NCBI GenBank assembly: GCA_031547595.1
Contig: JAVBRU010000046.1
Coordinates: 1-41,642, forward strand
Length of the DNA stretch: 41,642 bases
Origin: JAVBRU01 sp031547595
GTDB lineage: Bacteria; Bacillota; Clostridia; Christensenellales; Aristaeellaceae
Direction: 5' to 3'
Shown here one piece after another: positions 24,081 through 32,101 of the stretch. The stretch's first letter is position 1. Every line of letters begins with the position of its first letter. The notes under the pieces were generated by a model. It worked only from the letters and a program-made list of their open reading frames with translations. It was not told where the DNA came from and made no database searches. A program made the position numbers and the translations under genes.

Positions 24081-24167
24081 ATGGGTACCAGTACAATCGT
24101 AATCATTGCGGTGGTGGCCGTGGTGGTGATCGTGGTTGGCGTTGTGATCTTCAAGAAGCGCAAATAA
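24081..24167 (+). CDS. 28-residue transmembrane micropeptide
   Basis: ATG at 24081 has a perfect AAAGGAGG 7 bp upstream (24066-24073). The product is almost pure membrane helix: MGTSTIVIIAVVAV, a further Val/Ile-rich stretch, then a basic end (FKKRK). It is the last gene of the divergent operon, 30 bp after the 178-residue protein, and a terminator follows 15 bp later. It resembles the membrane-and-positive-tail part of a sorting signal but has no LPxTG, so a regulatory or toxin-like membrane peptide is more plausible. Function unknown. Confidence 0.72.
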   Translation: MGTSTIVIIAVVAVVVIVVGVVIFKKRK

Positions 24168-24182
24168 TTTTTATTCGCAATC

Positions 24183-24223
24183 AAAAAGGGTATTGCAAAA
24201 GCAAAATGCAATACCCTTTTTTT
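24183..24223. terminator. Bidirectional terminator
   Basis: AAAAAGGGTATTGCA (24183-24197) pairs with TGCAATACCCTTTTT (from 24207). The stem is flanked by A and T runs, so it can end both the small-membrane-protein operon (plus) and the aminopeptidase operon (minus). Confidence 0.92.
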
Positions 24224-24229
24224 GATCCG

Positions 24230-25345
24230 TTATTTCAGGTGATCGGGGTTCAGGCAGTGCAGGTATTCGGGCACAAACAGGCCATCCTTGCGGATCAATT
24301 CGTCGTCAAACCAGATTTCGCCGCCGCCGTAGGCGGGCGTCTGGATGCACACCAGATCCCAGTGCACAGCGGATTTGTTGCCGTTGGGGCATTCGTCATA
24401 GCTGTTGCCGGGGGTGAAGTGGAAGGAGCCTGCGATCTTCTCGTCAAACAGGGTGTCCAGCATCGCGTGGTTGATGAAGGGATTGACGCCGATGGCGAAC
24501 TCGCCCACATAACGCGCGCCCTCGTCGGTATCAAAAATCTTGGTCAGCAGCGCAGTGTGGCTGCCGGTGGCGTTGATGATCTTGCCGTTCTCAAAGGTGA
24601 GGCACACGTTTTCGTGCTTCACGCCTTGATAGAGGCTGGCGGCGGTGTAGGTGACGGTGCCGTTCACACTGTCCTTAACCGGGGCGGTGAAGACCTCGCC
24701 ATCGGGGATGTTCAGTTCGCCCGCGCATTTGATGGCAGGCAGACCCTTGATGGAGAAGGTGAGATCGGTGCCTTTGCCGAGGATGTGCACCTTGTCGGTC
24801 TTTTCCATGCGCTGCACCAGCGCGTCCATGGCGCGGCTCATCTTGGCATAGTCCATATTGCACACGTCAAAATAGAATTCTTCAAAGGCATCGGTGCTCA
24901 TGGCCGCCTGCTGTGCCATGGCGGGCAGGGGATAGCGCAGCACCACCCATTTGGTGTCCGGCACACGGATCTCGCCGTGCACCTTGTTGCTGTAGTGTGT
25001 ACCCCACAGCTGCTTGTTGTGCTGAGGCACATCGGAGGTTTCAAAGGCGTTGTCGCCGCCGCGAACGCCGATGTATGCCTGGCAATCGTGCATGCGCAGC
25101 GCGTCATATTTGGCCATCAGGCCAAGCTGCTCTTCATCGCAGCGCATCATCAGTGCGCGCTGGATTTTGGGGTCGATATGATTGACCAGCGGGATGCCGC
25201 CAGCCTCGTATACTTCCTCCACCAGCGTGCAGGTGAACTCTGCCGGGATGCCGGTGCACTCAATCAGCACGCGCTCGCCCTGCTGCACGCGGCAGGAGTA
25301 GTTGACCAGATTGTGCGCCAATGTGACCATACGGGGATCTTTCAT
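24230..25345 (-). CDS. Aminopeptidase, peptidase family M29 (AmpS/PepS-like)
   Basis: A 371-residue dinuclear-metal cytoplasmic aminopeptidase that trims N-terminal residues from peptides. Family stretches are VQQGERVLIECTGIPAEF, GTDLTFSIKGLPAIKCAGELNIPDGEVFTAP (two Glu-bearing segments), ARYVGEFAIGVNPFI and the C-terminal metal-site region ECPNGNKSAVHWDLV. Length is close to the family's usual 370-410. It is the last gene of the run acyltransferase-aminopeptidase, 15 bp after the acyltransferase stop. The expected metal-binding His and Asp near the C-terminus are present, so it should be active. Confidence 0.93.
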   Translation of the reverse strand: MKDPRMVTLAHNLVNYSCRVQQGERVLIECTGIPAEFTCTLVEEVYEAGGIPLVNHIDPKIQRALMMRCDEEQLGLMAKYDALRMHDCQAYIGVRGGDNAFETSDVPQHNKQLWGTHYSNKVHGEIRVPDTKWVVLRYPLPAMAQQAAMSTDAFEEFYFDVCNMDYAKMSRAMDALVQRMEKTDKVHILGKGTDLTFSIKGLPAIKCAGELNIPDGEVFTAPVKDSVNGTVTYTAASLYQGVKHENVCLTFENGKIINATGSHTALLTKIFDTDEGARYVGEFAIGVNPFINHAMLDTLFDEKIAGSFHFTPGNSYDECPNGNKSAVHWDLVCIQTPAYGGGEIWFDDELIRKDGLFVPEYLHCLNPDHLK

Positions 25346-25360
25346 AGCATGTGCCTCCAG

Positions 25361-26542
25361 TTACTTCTTTGATTTATTCATCCAGCGCGCGACAGGGCGC
25401 TCGAATAGGTAGGTGACAGCGGTGGCGATGATGAGCGCGCCGCCAAAGCAGCACAGGGTGTAGAGCAGCTGCCAGGGCTGCTCGCCCGCCTGATTGGGGG
25501 AGGGGTTCTGATAGGGCGGGATGTGCCAGGCCTTCAGCTGCACGGCAAACACCTGATGCCAGATGTAGAAGTTGAACGATATGCCAGACAGGAAGCGCAT
25601 CATGCGGTTGCCCAGCAAAAAGCGCAGCGCGGGCAGCGAGAACGCGGCGCTGATCATGCCCACCGATAGCAGGATGGACAGCATGAACCGCCTGTCCATC
25701 TGGCCAATGCGCACGCCGTTGCCGCTGGTGGCCACCTGCGCCTTGCAAAGCGCCATCAGCGCATACACGCACACCGCAAACGCAGCGGTGAAAAACAGCT
25801 TGTCTACCCGCGCGTGCTGCTTGCTGCGCTTGTGCAGCGCGGTGAACGCCATGGCGGCCACAAAGCCGTTGGCGTATACATCCAGGAATGCGGGCAGTTG
25901 ATTAAAATACATCGAGCAATCCGGCAGCGCCCGCGCATACGTGCGAAACGCAAGGGCGATGCCTGCCATCGCGGCATAGGTGAAAACCGGCCAGCGCTTG
26001 AACGCACGCGCCACGAAGGGGAAGATCAGGTAAAACTGCATCTCCACCCCCAGTGTCCACAGCGCACCGTTGAGCGGCGTTTGCTGGTAGCTAAAGGGGA
26101 ACAGCGTGTGGGTAAATGTAAGGTGCGCCGCCATGTCTTTTACGGCTGCGCTGGTGTTGGCATAGCGCTGCTGCGGCAGCGCCACAAACAGCAGCATTAC
26201 TACCAGACACAGAACATACGAGGGTACAATGCGCAGCAGCCGTTTTTTGTAGAACGGCCACACATCGGGCTTCCTTGTATTGCTTTGCGCAAAGGGCAGA
26301 AAAAGCAAAAACCCGCTGAGCAGAAGCATGCCGTCCACCCAGATATAGCCCGTGGCCATCATGGCGTAGAGGTTGAAATGCTGGCCGAGGATGGTGAAAG
26401 AAGGCGTCAGCCAGCTTTGCTGCCAGATGTGATACCAGCCTACCAGCAGCACAAACAGCACGCGCACGCCGTCCAGCACGTCCACGCGCTTGGCGTCTAC
26501 GGGCTGAAAATAAGGCTGCGCCAGGGTGTGGAGTGTTTGCAT
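25361..26542 (-). CDS. Acyltransferase family 3 (integral membrane O-acyltransferase)
   Basis: A 393-residue membrane enzyme with about ten hydrophobic helices. The N-terminus shows the family hallmark: DVLDGVRVLFVLLVGWYHIW, where the His after the first helix is the usual catalytic residue. FLLFLPFAQ, KKRLLRIVPSYVLCLV (the conserved R/K-rich loop after helix 3) and GISFNFYIWHQVFAV near the end are also typical. Such enzymes acetylate sugars, peptidoglycan or exopolysaccharide. It starts within the stop codon region of the TPR protein (TAATG) after GGAGGA, so it is co-translated. Acceptor unknown. Confidence 0.92.
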   Translation of the reverse strand: MQTLHTLAQPYFQPVDAKRVDVLDGVRVLFVLLVGWYHIWQQSWLTPSFTILGQHFNLYAMMATGYIWVDGMLLLSGFLLFLPFAQSNTRKPDVWPFYKKRLLRIVPSYVLCLVVMLLFVALPQQRYANTSAAVKDMAAHLTFTHTLFPFSYQQTPLNGALWTLGVEMQFYLIFPFVARAFKRWPVFTYAAMAGIALAFRTYARALPDCSMYFNQLPAFLDVYANGFVAAMAFTALHKRSKQHARVDKLFFTAAFAVCVYALMALCKAQVATSGNGVRIGQMDRRFMLSILLSVGMISAAFSLPALRFLLGNRMMRFLSGISFNFYIWHQVFAVQLKAWHIPPYQNPSPNQAGEQPWQLLYTLCCFGGALIIATAVTYLFERPVARWMNKSKK

Positions 26543-29352
26543 TATTCCTCCACCCGGGTCATGTAATAGACAATGTTGGTCTTCTCATTGCGCAGGTTCA
26601 GCACCTTGCTGCGGCTGTCAAGGATGTTATAGGTGTACACCAAATCCTCCGCGTTATCGCCAAGGCTGATGGAGTACTGCGCGGCGTAGTAGTAATAATC
26701 GCGCCCGTCGATGCTGCAGGTGCCGTCCGCGCGGAAAGACATCAGCGCGCCTTTGCTGCTCTTCCAGTTGCCGATGATCTGATAGCACACGCGGGTCAGC
26801 TTCTTCTCCGCCACATCGCTGTAATCGGGGATGTTCTGGTAGTACTTCAGCGCCTCATAGGGCTTCTTGGCGGCGTACAGCTGATCGGCATACAGGTAGT
26901 TGGCTTCGTTGTATATTTTGGTAATCCCGGAATACTTCTCGGACAGGTACTCGCGGGACAGGGGGCTGAGCGCGTCGATGGCTGCTTTATAGTCCTTGTT
27001 GTCAAAGGCAGCCTTGGCCGTGGCATATGCTTCCGAATAATAGGCGTCCAGGCAGCTTTCTGCCTGCAAACCGGAATCGAGGTACCCACTGATGGAGGCG
27101 AACTGCTGCGCGGCAATATCCAGATGCCCCAGCTCTTTGTTGAGCGTTGCCGTGTCGTAGGTGGCTTGGTCATGCAGCTCGTCAGAATCTTTGTAGCCGG
27201 GAATGGTGGCAAGAAGCTGCGATGCGGCGGCCTTGTTGTTGACCGCCAGCGCGGCGGTTGCCTGCTGGTATTGACATTCGCCATACAGCGCAGGGGCGTT
27301 CTCGTAGCTGCCCAGCGCTTGGAAAATCACGGCGGCGTCCTCTAGGTTGCCTTCCTCCATCAGGGCGTTTGCCATCAGATAGCGCGCTTTGTTCATATTG
27401 CTTTGCGAGCTGAGGAAGTTGCCCAATAAGGCCAGGCGCTCAATGGCCTGCTCGTACTCGCCTTCGTCAATCAGGGCGAGGGCATAGCCGTATTCTGCGT
27501 TCTTCAGCTCTTCCTTGCTGTCGCGGTAGTCGTCCATCGCGGTGAAGATGTCGATGGCGGCCTGATAGTCTTTTTCGTTCATGGCCTTGATGCCCTGCTG
27601 GTATTGCAGCTGATCGGCATATTCCCCGGCGTCCTTATAATCGGGGATCAGCAGGAACAGCTCCATCGCCTTGGTATCGTTGCCGCTTTGCAGCGCTTCC
27701 ATAGCAGGGCGGTAGATGCACTCGTTATACATGTCCTTGGCCAGCGCCAGATCGGGCGTCTGGATGAAGTACATGGCGGCGTCCTCGTAGTTGCCCTCGT
27801 TCATGGCCGCAAGGCCCAGCTGGTATAGGCAATCCCACATCTGCGCCTTGGAATCCTGATACGAGGAAATCTTGCTGAACATTTCTACCGCCTCGGCATA
27901 GCGGCCCTCGTTCTTGGCCAGCTTGGCCGGCTCGTACAGGCAGCCGGTGGCGCGGTAGTAGGCGTTGGAATACGTGCCCGCCAGCAGGAAGTATTCCGCG
28001 GCTTCGGCAAAATCGTCCTGCGCATAATACAGATCGCCTGCGGCATAATAGGCCACCGGCAGCTGCTGATCAGCCTTTTTGTAGCCCGGCACCTGCAGGT
28101 AGTTTTGGATGGCTGTCAAAGGATCGCCCTCTGCCAGAGCGGTCTCTGCCGGTAGGTAATAGCAGTCCTTCATCAGCTCTTCGCTGTCCTCATAGACGCC
28201 CAGATTTTGGAGCTTGGCATAGGCTTCGGTGTAATTCTTCTGGGCCATCAGCGCTTTTGCCCATTGGTATTCGGCCAAAGTGCGCTTGGCGCGGGCGTCC
28301 CGGTGGCTGATCACCTGGTCGAACAGCTCAATCGCCTGCTCGTACTGCTTGGCTTCCAGATATTTTTCCGCGCGGGTGTAGCAGGCGTCCAGTGCAAGCG
28401 TGGCGCTGTCGCGGTAATCGGAAATCGCCTCAAAAGCCTCCTGTGCGGAGGTGAGCGATTGGAAGGTGCTGCCCTTCAGCAGCACCATCGCCGCCTGATA
28501 ATCGCATTCTTGCACCAGCAACTGGCTGTCGCGGTAATCATCCAGCGTCACAAAGGCTTCGCGCGCTTTCTCGTATTGACCGTTATCCAGCGAGCGGTTG
28601 GCCAGCGTGTAGTTGTAATACGGTATGCCGTGGAAATAGACGCCATAGGCTGCCGCGGCCAGGGTGACGACCGTCAGGCAGATGGAGACGGTCACCTTGC
28701 GGCGGTGGTGCCTTTTCTTTTTTAATGCGTCCTGCGCCTGCTGGATGCGCTGGGTCTCCTCGCGTTCCTTGCGCTGCTGCTCTTCAATCAGGCTTTCGCG
28801 CTCGAAAAGGATTTTCTCGATAGAGGCTTCGTTGAGCTTCGTGAAGATGGTGTGCTTGTCCCGGTGGCAGCGGCGGCACTCGTCCTCGCTGGCGGCATTG
28901 GGGCGGCCGCAAACACAGATCCACACCGCGCCCTGATCGTTGGGGTAGGTGGAGGCATCCGCGCCCGCCAACTCCTGCATCACGCCCAGGCGCTTGCCCT
29001 GCAATACGGGCGTTGGGATGAACTCCGCCGGGCTCGCCACGCCACGGCGCCACACCGTGCCGTCGTCATACCAGACTTTCTCGATAATCAGCTCCATATC
29101 GGCGGCACGCACGCCTTCCTCTGCGGCAGCGGCCATCTCAAAGGCATGACGCGCAGGCGCGTCCAGGCCCTGGATGCGCTCCACATGGCGCGCAAACTGC
29201 TCCCCCTGTTCGTCATAGCACAACACGCCAACCTGTATGCTGGACACATCTTTGTCCGACAGGTTATACAGCTGCATGGTGCACACGGGGTAGGCGGAAG
29301 TGGGCATTTTACAGTGCCAAAGCTCCACCGGGCAGGTCAAATCGATCCTCAT
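26542..29352 (-). CDS. Zinc-ribbon, single-helix membrane protein with about 15 TPR-like repeats (936 aa)
   Basis: Domain order: an N-terminal beta-rich domain (1-~140), a four-Cys zinc ribbon (Cys146, 148, 159, 162; ICVCG...CRRCH), a charged coiled coil (~175-218), one membrane helix (~220-240), then ~600 external residues of tandem TPR-like units of about 35-45 residues. Many units end in the same turn, such as LDDYRDS, ISDYRDS, ISSYQDS, IPDYKDA, MDDYRDS and IPGYKDS. A ~75-residue beta domain (IGNWKSSKGALMSFRADGT) closes it. A scaffold or sensor at the cell surface is inferred. No catalytic motif is seen. It has its own strong promoter and is co-transcribed with the acyltransferase and aminopeptidase. 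Confidence 0.85.
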   Translation of the reverse strand: MRIDLTCPVELWHCKMPTSAYPVCTMQLYNLSDKDVSSIQVGVLCYDEQGEQFARHVERIQGLDAPARHAFEMAAAAEEGVRAADMELIIEKVWYDDGTVWRRGVASPAEFIPTPVLQGKRLGVMQELAGADASTYPNDQGAVWICVCGRPNAASEDECRRCHRDKHTIFTKLNEASIEKILFERESLIEEQQRKEREETQRIQQAQDALKKKRHHRRKVTVSICLTVVTLAAAAYGVYFHGIPYYNYTLANRSLDNGQYEKAREAFVTLDDYRDSQLLVQECDYQAAMVLLKGSTFQSLTSAQEAFEAISDYRDSATLALDACYTRAEKYLEAKQYEQAIELFDQVISHRDARAKRTLAEYQWAKALMAQKNYTEAYAKLQNLGVYEDSEELMKDCYYLPAETALAEGDPLTAIQNYLQVPGYKKADQQLPVAYYAAGDLYYAQDDFAEAAEYFLLAGTYSNAYYRATGCLYEPAKLAKNEGRYAEAVEMFSKISSYQDSKAQMWDCLYQLGLAAMNEGNYEDAAMYFIQTPDLALAKDMYNECIYRPAMEALQSGNDTKAMELFLLIPDYKDAGEYADQLQYQQGIKAMNEKDYQAAIDIFTAMDDYRDSKEELKNAEYGYALALIDEGEYEQAIERLALLGNFLSSQSNMNKARYLMANALMEEGNLEDAAVIFQALGSYENAPALYGECQYQQATAALAVNNKAAASQLLATIPGYKDSDELHDQATYDTATLNKELGHLDIAAQQFASISGYLDSGLQAESCLDAYYSEAYATAKAAFDNKDYKAAIDALSPLSREYLSEKYSGITKIYNEANYLYADQLYAAKKPYEALKYYQNIPDYSDVAEKKLTRVCYQIIGNWKSSKGALMSFRADGTCSIDGRDYYYYAAQYSISLGDNAEDLVYTYNILDSRSKVLNLRNEKTNIVYYMTRVEE

Positions 29353-29390
29353 CGTAACGCCTCCGATACGATCTGCTATAAATTGTATCT

Positions 29391-29420
29391 ATTATATAGG
29401 CAATGTTATGGATGTGTCAA
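29391..29420 (-). promoter_or_regulatory. Promoter of the TPR protein operon
   Basis: Perfect TTGACA (29415-29420) and TATAAT (29391-29396) on the minus strand, 18 bp apart, about 39 bp before the start codon. The promoter lies between the secreted-protein stop and the TPR gene. Confidence 0.87.
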
Positions 29421-29424
29421 TGAT

Positions 29425-30579
29425 TTAGCGGATAAACAGCTTGATGGATTGCAGCCGGGCATCGCCAAACACCAGCGACATCGTCACCGTATTGCTATCT
29501 AGCGCCATCACGTAGGTCAGCGCGGTGATAAACTCTGCCTCTTCCAGCGTGGCATAGGGTGCAATGCCATTTTCGCCATACAGCAGGAAGGTTTCGCCCT
29601 CGCTGTGCGCGTTGCCGGAGTGGAAACGATTGATGATGCTGGTCAGCATATCGCCCACACGGATGCCGCGCGGGCCGTCGATCTCGGGGGTGCTCAGGGT
29701 GAGGGTGTCCAGCCGGATCAGCTTCTTGGCGTTGTCATACAGGAACATCGCCTGCACGCCGTCCCATTCCTGGATGCGCAGATACTCGCCGGTGGAATCC
29801 TGCATCCAGGTGTCCACCTGCGGCTCGCCAAACAGTGAAAGCGCCTGATCGGGCGTCATGCCCAGGAAATCCAAGCCGGAGAAATACAGGTCGTCCCGGT
29901 CAAACATCGCAAGCGTTGTGCCGTCGTCGCTGCTGGGATAGGCAAAATAGCCCGTTTCTTCTTGCATTTCGATAATGGAGTCCATCTCTTCCTGCGCCTG
30001 CACTTCAGTGATGGAGCCTTCCATGCCCGTCACGCGGATACCGGACACGATGTCGTCCGTGAAGGAATACATGATTTCGTGGCAGATAATGCCGTCATCA
30101 ACAGGCGCGTAAACGCGGTGCACGATGTGCAGGATATGCTGGCCGTCGCGCAGCACAAAGCCCACGGCGGCGCTGGGCAGCAGGCCGTCAATATACAGTG
30201 CGGCTTCAAAATAATTGCCGATCAAGGTGGGGTTGTCGCTGGGGTACGCGGCCAGCACGTCCTCCAGGGTAGAGCCCAGGCTGATCCCGCGGGGGCAGAA
30301 GCGCTGCGTTTCCGGGTCCGCCGTCAGGCTGACAGACAACACGGTGCTGGCGGTGTTCAGCGCGTTTTCTTTCACCACCATGGTATAGCCATCGAGGTTG
30401 GCCGCATAACCTTCCTCAACAGGCTGCAAAACCGCGCTCTGGGTGTCATAAGCCTCTGTGACCAGCGGCTCGTACCAATTGGCCAGTTCATCCTTCTGGA
30501 TGGGCGCGGGGGTCTCGGCATACGCACAGGCAAAGCATACCAGCATCAGGGGGAGCAGCAGCAGGATCAGCTTTTTCAT
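29425..30579 (-). CDS. Secreted protein of unknown function (384 aa)
   Basis: A clear signal peptide (KKLILLLLPLMLVCFACAYA then ETPAP) exports it. The mature chain holds two or three similar modules of the form LG-x-T-x-x-x-x-x-x-x-FG-x-P followed by beta strands. Examples: CPRGISLGSTLEDVLAAYPSD, DFLGMTPDQALSLFGEP and GPRGIRVGDMLTSIINRFHSG. The last module resembles the C-terminal module of the zinc-ribbon protein at 39626-41476. ATG 30579 follows GGAGAACGACC. It lies 27 bp after the nucleoside phosphorylase and may share its promoter. Function unknown. Confidence 0.8.
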   Translation of the reverse strand: MKKLILLLLPLMLVCFACAYAETPAPIQKDELANWYEPLVTEAYDTQSAVLQPVEEGYAANLDGYTMVVKENALNTASTVLSVSLTADPETQRFCPRGISLGSTLEDVLAAYPSDNPTLIGNYFEAALYIDGLLPSAAVGFVLRDGQHILHIVHRVYAPVDDGIICHEIMYSFTDDIVSGIRVTGMEGSITEVQAQEEMDSIIEMQEETGYFAYPSSDDGTTLAMFDRDDLYFSGLDFLGMTPDQALSLFGEPQVDTWMQDSTGEYLRIQEWDGVQAMFLYDNAKKLIRLDTLTLSTPEIDGPRGIRVGDMLTSIINRFHSGNAHSEGETFLLYGENGIAPYATLEEAEFITALTYVMALDSNTVTMSLVFGDARLQSIKLFIR

Positions 30580-30606
30580 GGTCGTTCTCCTTTTTTCTTG
30601 CATAGA

Positions 30607-31929
30607 TTAAAGTGTCGTCACTCCATCCGCCGTGATCACTTCATAGATCAGCTGGGCGGGGGGGACGGGGGTTTCGCTGAAGGTGAGGGCGGCCAGGATT
30701 TCGTCCTGCGCGGCGTCGCAGCCCTGCGCGGTGCGGCCATGCAGCGTGCACAGCACATCGCCGGGGCGTACCGCATCGCCAATGCGCTTTTCCATCACAA
30801 AGCCTACGGCGGGGTCGATGGGGTCGGCCTTCACTTTGCGCCCTGCGCCCATGCCCTGGGCGGCAAGCCCCAGCCGCGCGGTGTCAATGTGGCTGAGGGT
30901 CCCCGCGCATTTGGCAAGCACGGGCCGGATCATGGGTGCAGCGGGTAATAGGGTCACATCATCGCACACCCGGGCGTCCCCGCCCTGGGCGTCAATCATC
31001 TGTTTCAGTTTAGCAAGGCCAGCGCCCGATTGCAGAGCATCCAGCAGTTTTTCTTTGGCATTGTCAACGCTGTCTGCTACCTTGGACAGCAGCAGCATGT
31101 GCGCCCCCAGGAACAGCGATACCGTGAGCAGCGGCCCGCCGGTGCGCCCGGACAATACGTCAATGGCTTCCTTCACTTCCAGCGCGTTGCCCACATGGCT
31201 GCCCAGCGGCTCTTCCATACCGGAAACCACCGCCGTCACCTGTCGCCCCGCGTGTGTTCCAATATCCACCATGGCCTGCGCCAGGCGGATGCTGTCCTTC
31301 AGGGTGGGCATAATGGCGCCGGAGCCTGTTTTCACATCCAGCACAATCGCCTGCGCGCCCGAAGCAAATTTTTTGCTTAAAATGCTGCTGGCGATCAGCG
31401 GAATGCTGTCCACTGTAGCAGTCACATCCCGCAGTGCATACAATGCTTTATCGGCAGGCGCAAGCTCCTGGCTCTGGCCCACCACCGCGCAGCCGATTTT
31501 CTTTACGATGCTCATAAACTCGGCCTGCGGAAGCTCCGTGCGCATGCCGGGGATGCTCTCCATTTTGTCTACCGTGCCGCCGGTATGCCCAAGGCCCCGG
31601 CCGCTCATCTTGAGCACTTTGCCGCCGCACGCCGCCACCAGCGGTGCCAGCACCAGCGTGGTGGTATCGCCAACGCCGCCGGTAGAATGTTTGTCCACCG
31701 CAATGCCACCCACATCGGGGATGAGCATATCCCCCGTGCGCGCCATTGCCAGGGTGAGCGATGCCGTTTCCTGTGCGTCCATGCCGTTCAGCCGGATCGC
31801 CATGAGTAGTGCCGCCAACTGGTAATCCGGCACTGTGCCCTGCGCCGCAGCATTGGCAAATAGTGCAATCTGCGCGTCTGTCAGGGCCTTTCCTTGCTTT
31901 TTATCCTCAATAATCGACAAAAAATCCAT
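30607..31929 (-). CDS. pdp: Pyrimidine-nucleoside (thymidine) phosphorylase
   Basis: A 440-residue enzyme that splits uridine, thymidine or deoxyuridine with phosphate to give base and (deoxy)ribose-1-phosphate for salvage. The family signature SGRGLGHTGGTVDKMESIPG is complete, with KHSTGGVGDTTTLVL (phosphate binding) and DVKTGSGA. Lengths near 433 are usual. ATG 31929 was chosen because DFLSIIEDKKQGKALTD is where homologues begin and AAGGCGA precedes it. The earlier ATG at 31962 overlaps the -10. No deoC or cdd neighbour is present, unlike the common nucleoside-salvage operon. Confidence 0.96.
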   Translation of the reverse strand: MDFLSIIEDKKQGKALTDAQIALFANAAAQGTVPDYQLAALLMAIRLNGMDAQETASLTLAMARTGDMLIPDVGGIAVDKHSTGGVGDTTTLVLAPLVAACGGKVLKMSGRGLGHTGGTVDKMESIPGMRTELPQAEFMSIVKKIGCAVVGQSQELAPADKALYALRDVTATVDSIPLIASSILSKKFASGAQAIVLDVKTGSGAIMPTLKDSIRLAQAMVDIGTHAGRQVTAVVSGMEEPLGSHVGNALEVKEAIDVLSGRTGGPLLTVSLFLGAHMLLLSKVADSVDNAKEKLLDALQSGAGLAKLKQMIDAQGGDARVCDDVTLLPAAPMIRPVLAKCAGTLSHIDTARLGLAAQGMGAGRKVKADPIDPAVGFVMEKRIGDAVRPGDVLCTLHGRTAQGCDAAQDEILAALTFSETPVPPAQLIYEVITADGVTTL

Positions 31930-31961
31930 CTTTTCGCCTTCAATCCGCATGATACATCCCA

Positions 31962-31990
31962 ATTATAACATAAACAGAACGTTTCGTAAA
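31962..31990 (-). promoter_or_regulatory. Promoter of the nucleoside phosphorylase gene
   Basis: Minus strand TTTACG (31985-31990), 17 bp, perfect TATAAT (31962-31967), 32 bp before the chosen ATG. The region up to 32101 also holds the leader of spoIVB. No clear sporulation-sigma promoter could be assigned there. Confidence 0.65.
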
Positions 31991-32101
31991 GCAAAGCAAT
32001 CTGGCAGCTTTCGACAGAATTACGGCGCATTTCCAGCATAGGCAATGACGCTGTGAAGCATGTTAATTTAGGAAGTATCATGACGAAATGAGGAGAAATA
32101 C

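Noticed and set aside
24206..25372. 388-residue open frame on the plus strand
   Set aside because: Antisense to the M29 aminopeptidase, whose motifs are clear. It starts inside the terminator.
30683..31825. 380-residue open frame on the plus strand
   Set aside because: Antisense to the pyrimidine-nucleoside phosphorylase; low-complexity Ser/Ala/Pro composition.
32042..32101. Sigma-F or sigma-G promoter for spoIVB
   Set aside because: GCATG and a GG-containing box are present, but spacing and bases do not fit either consensus well enough to call.
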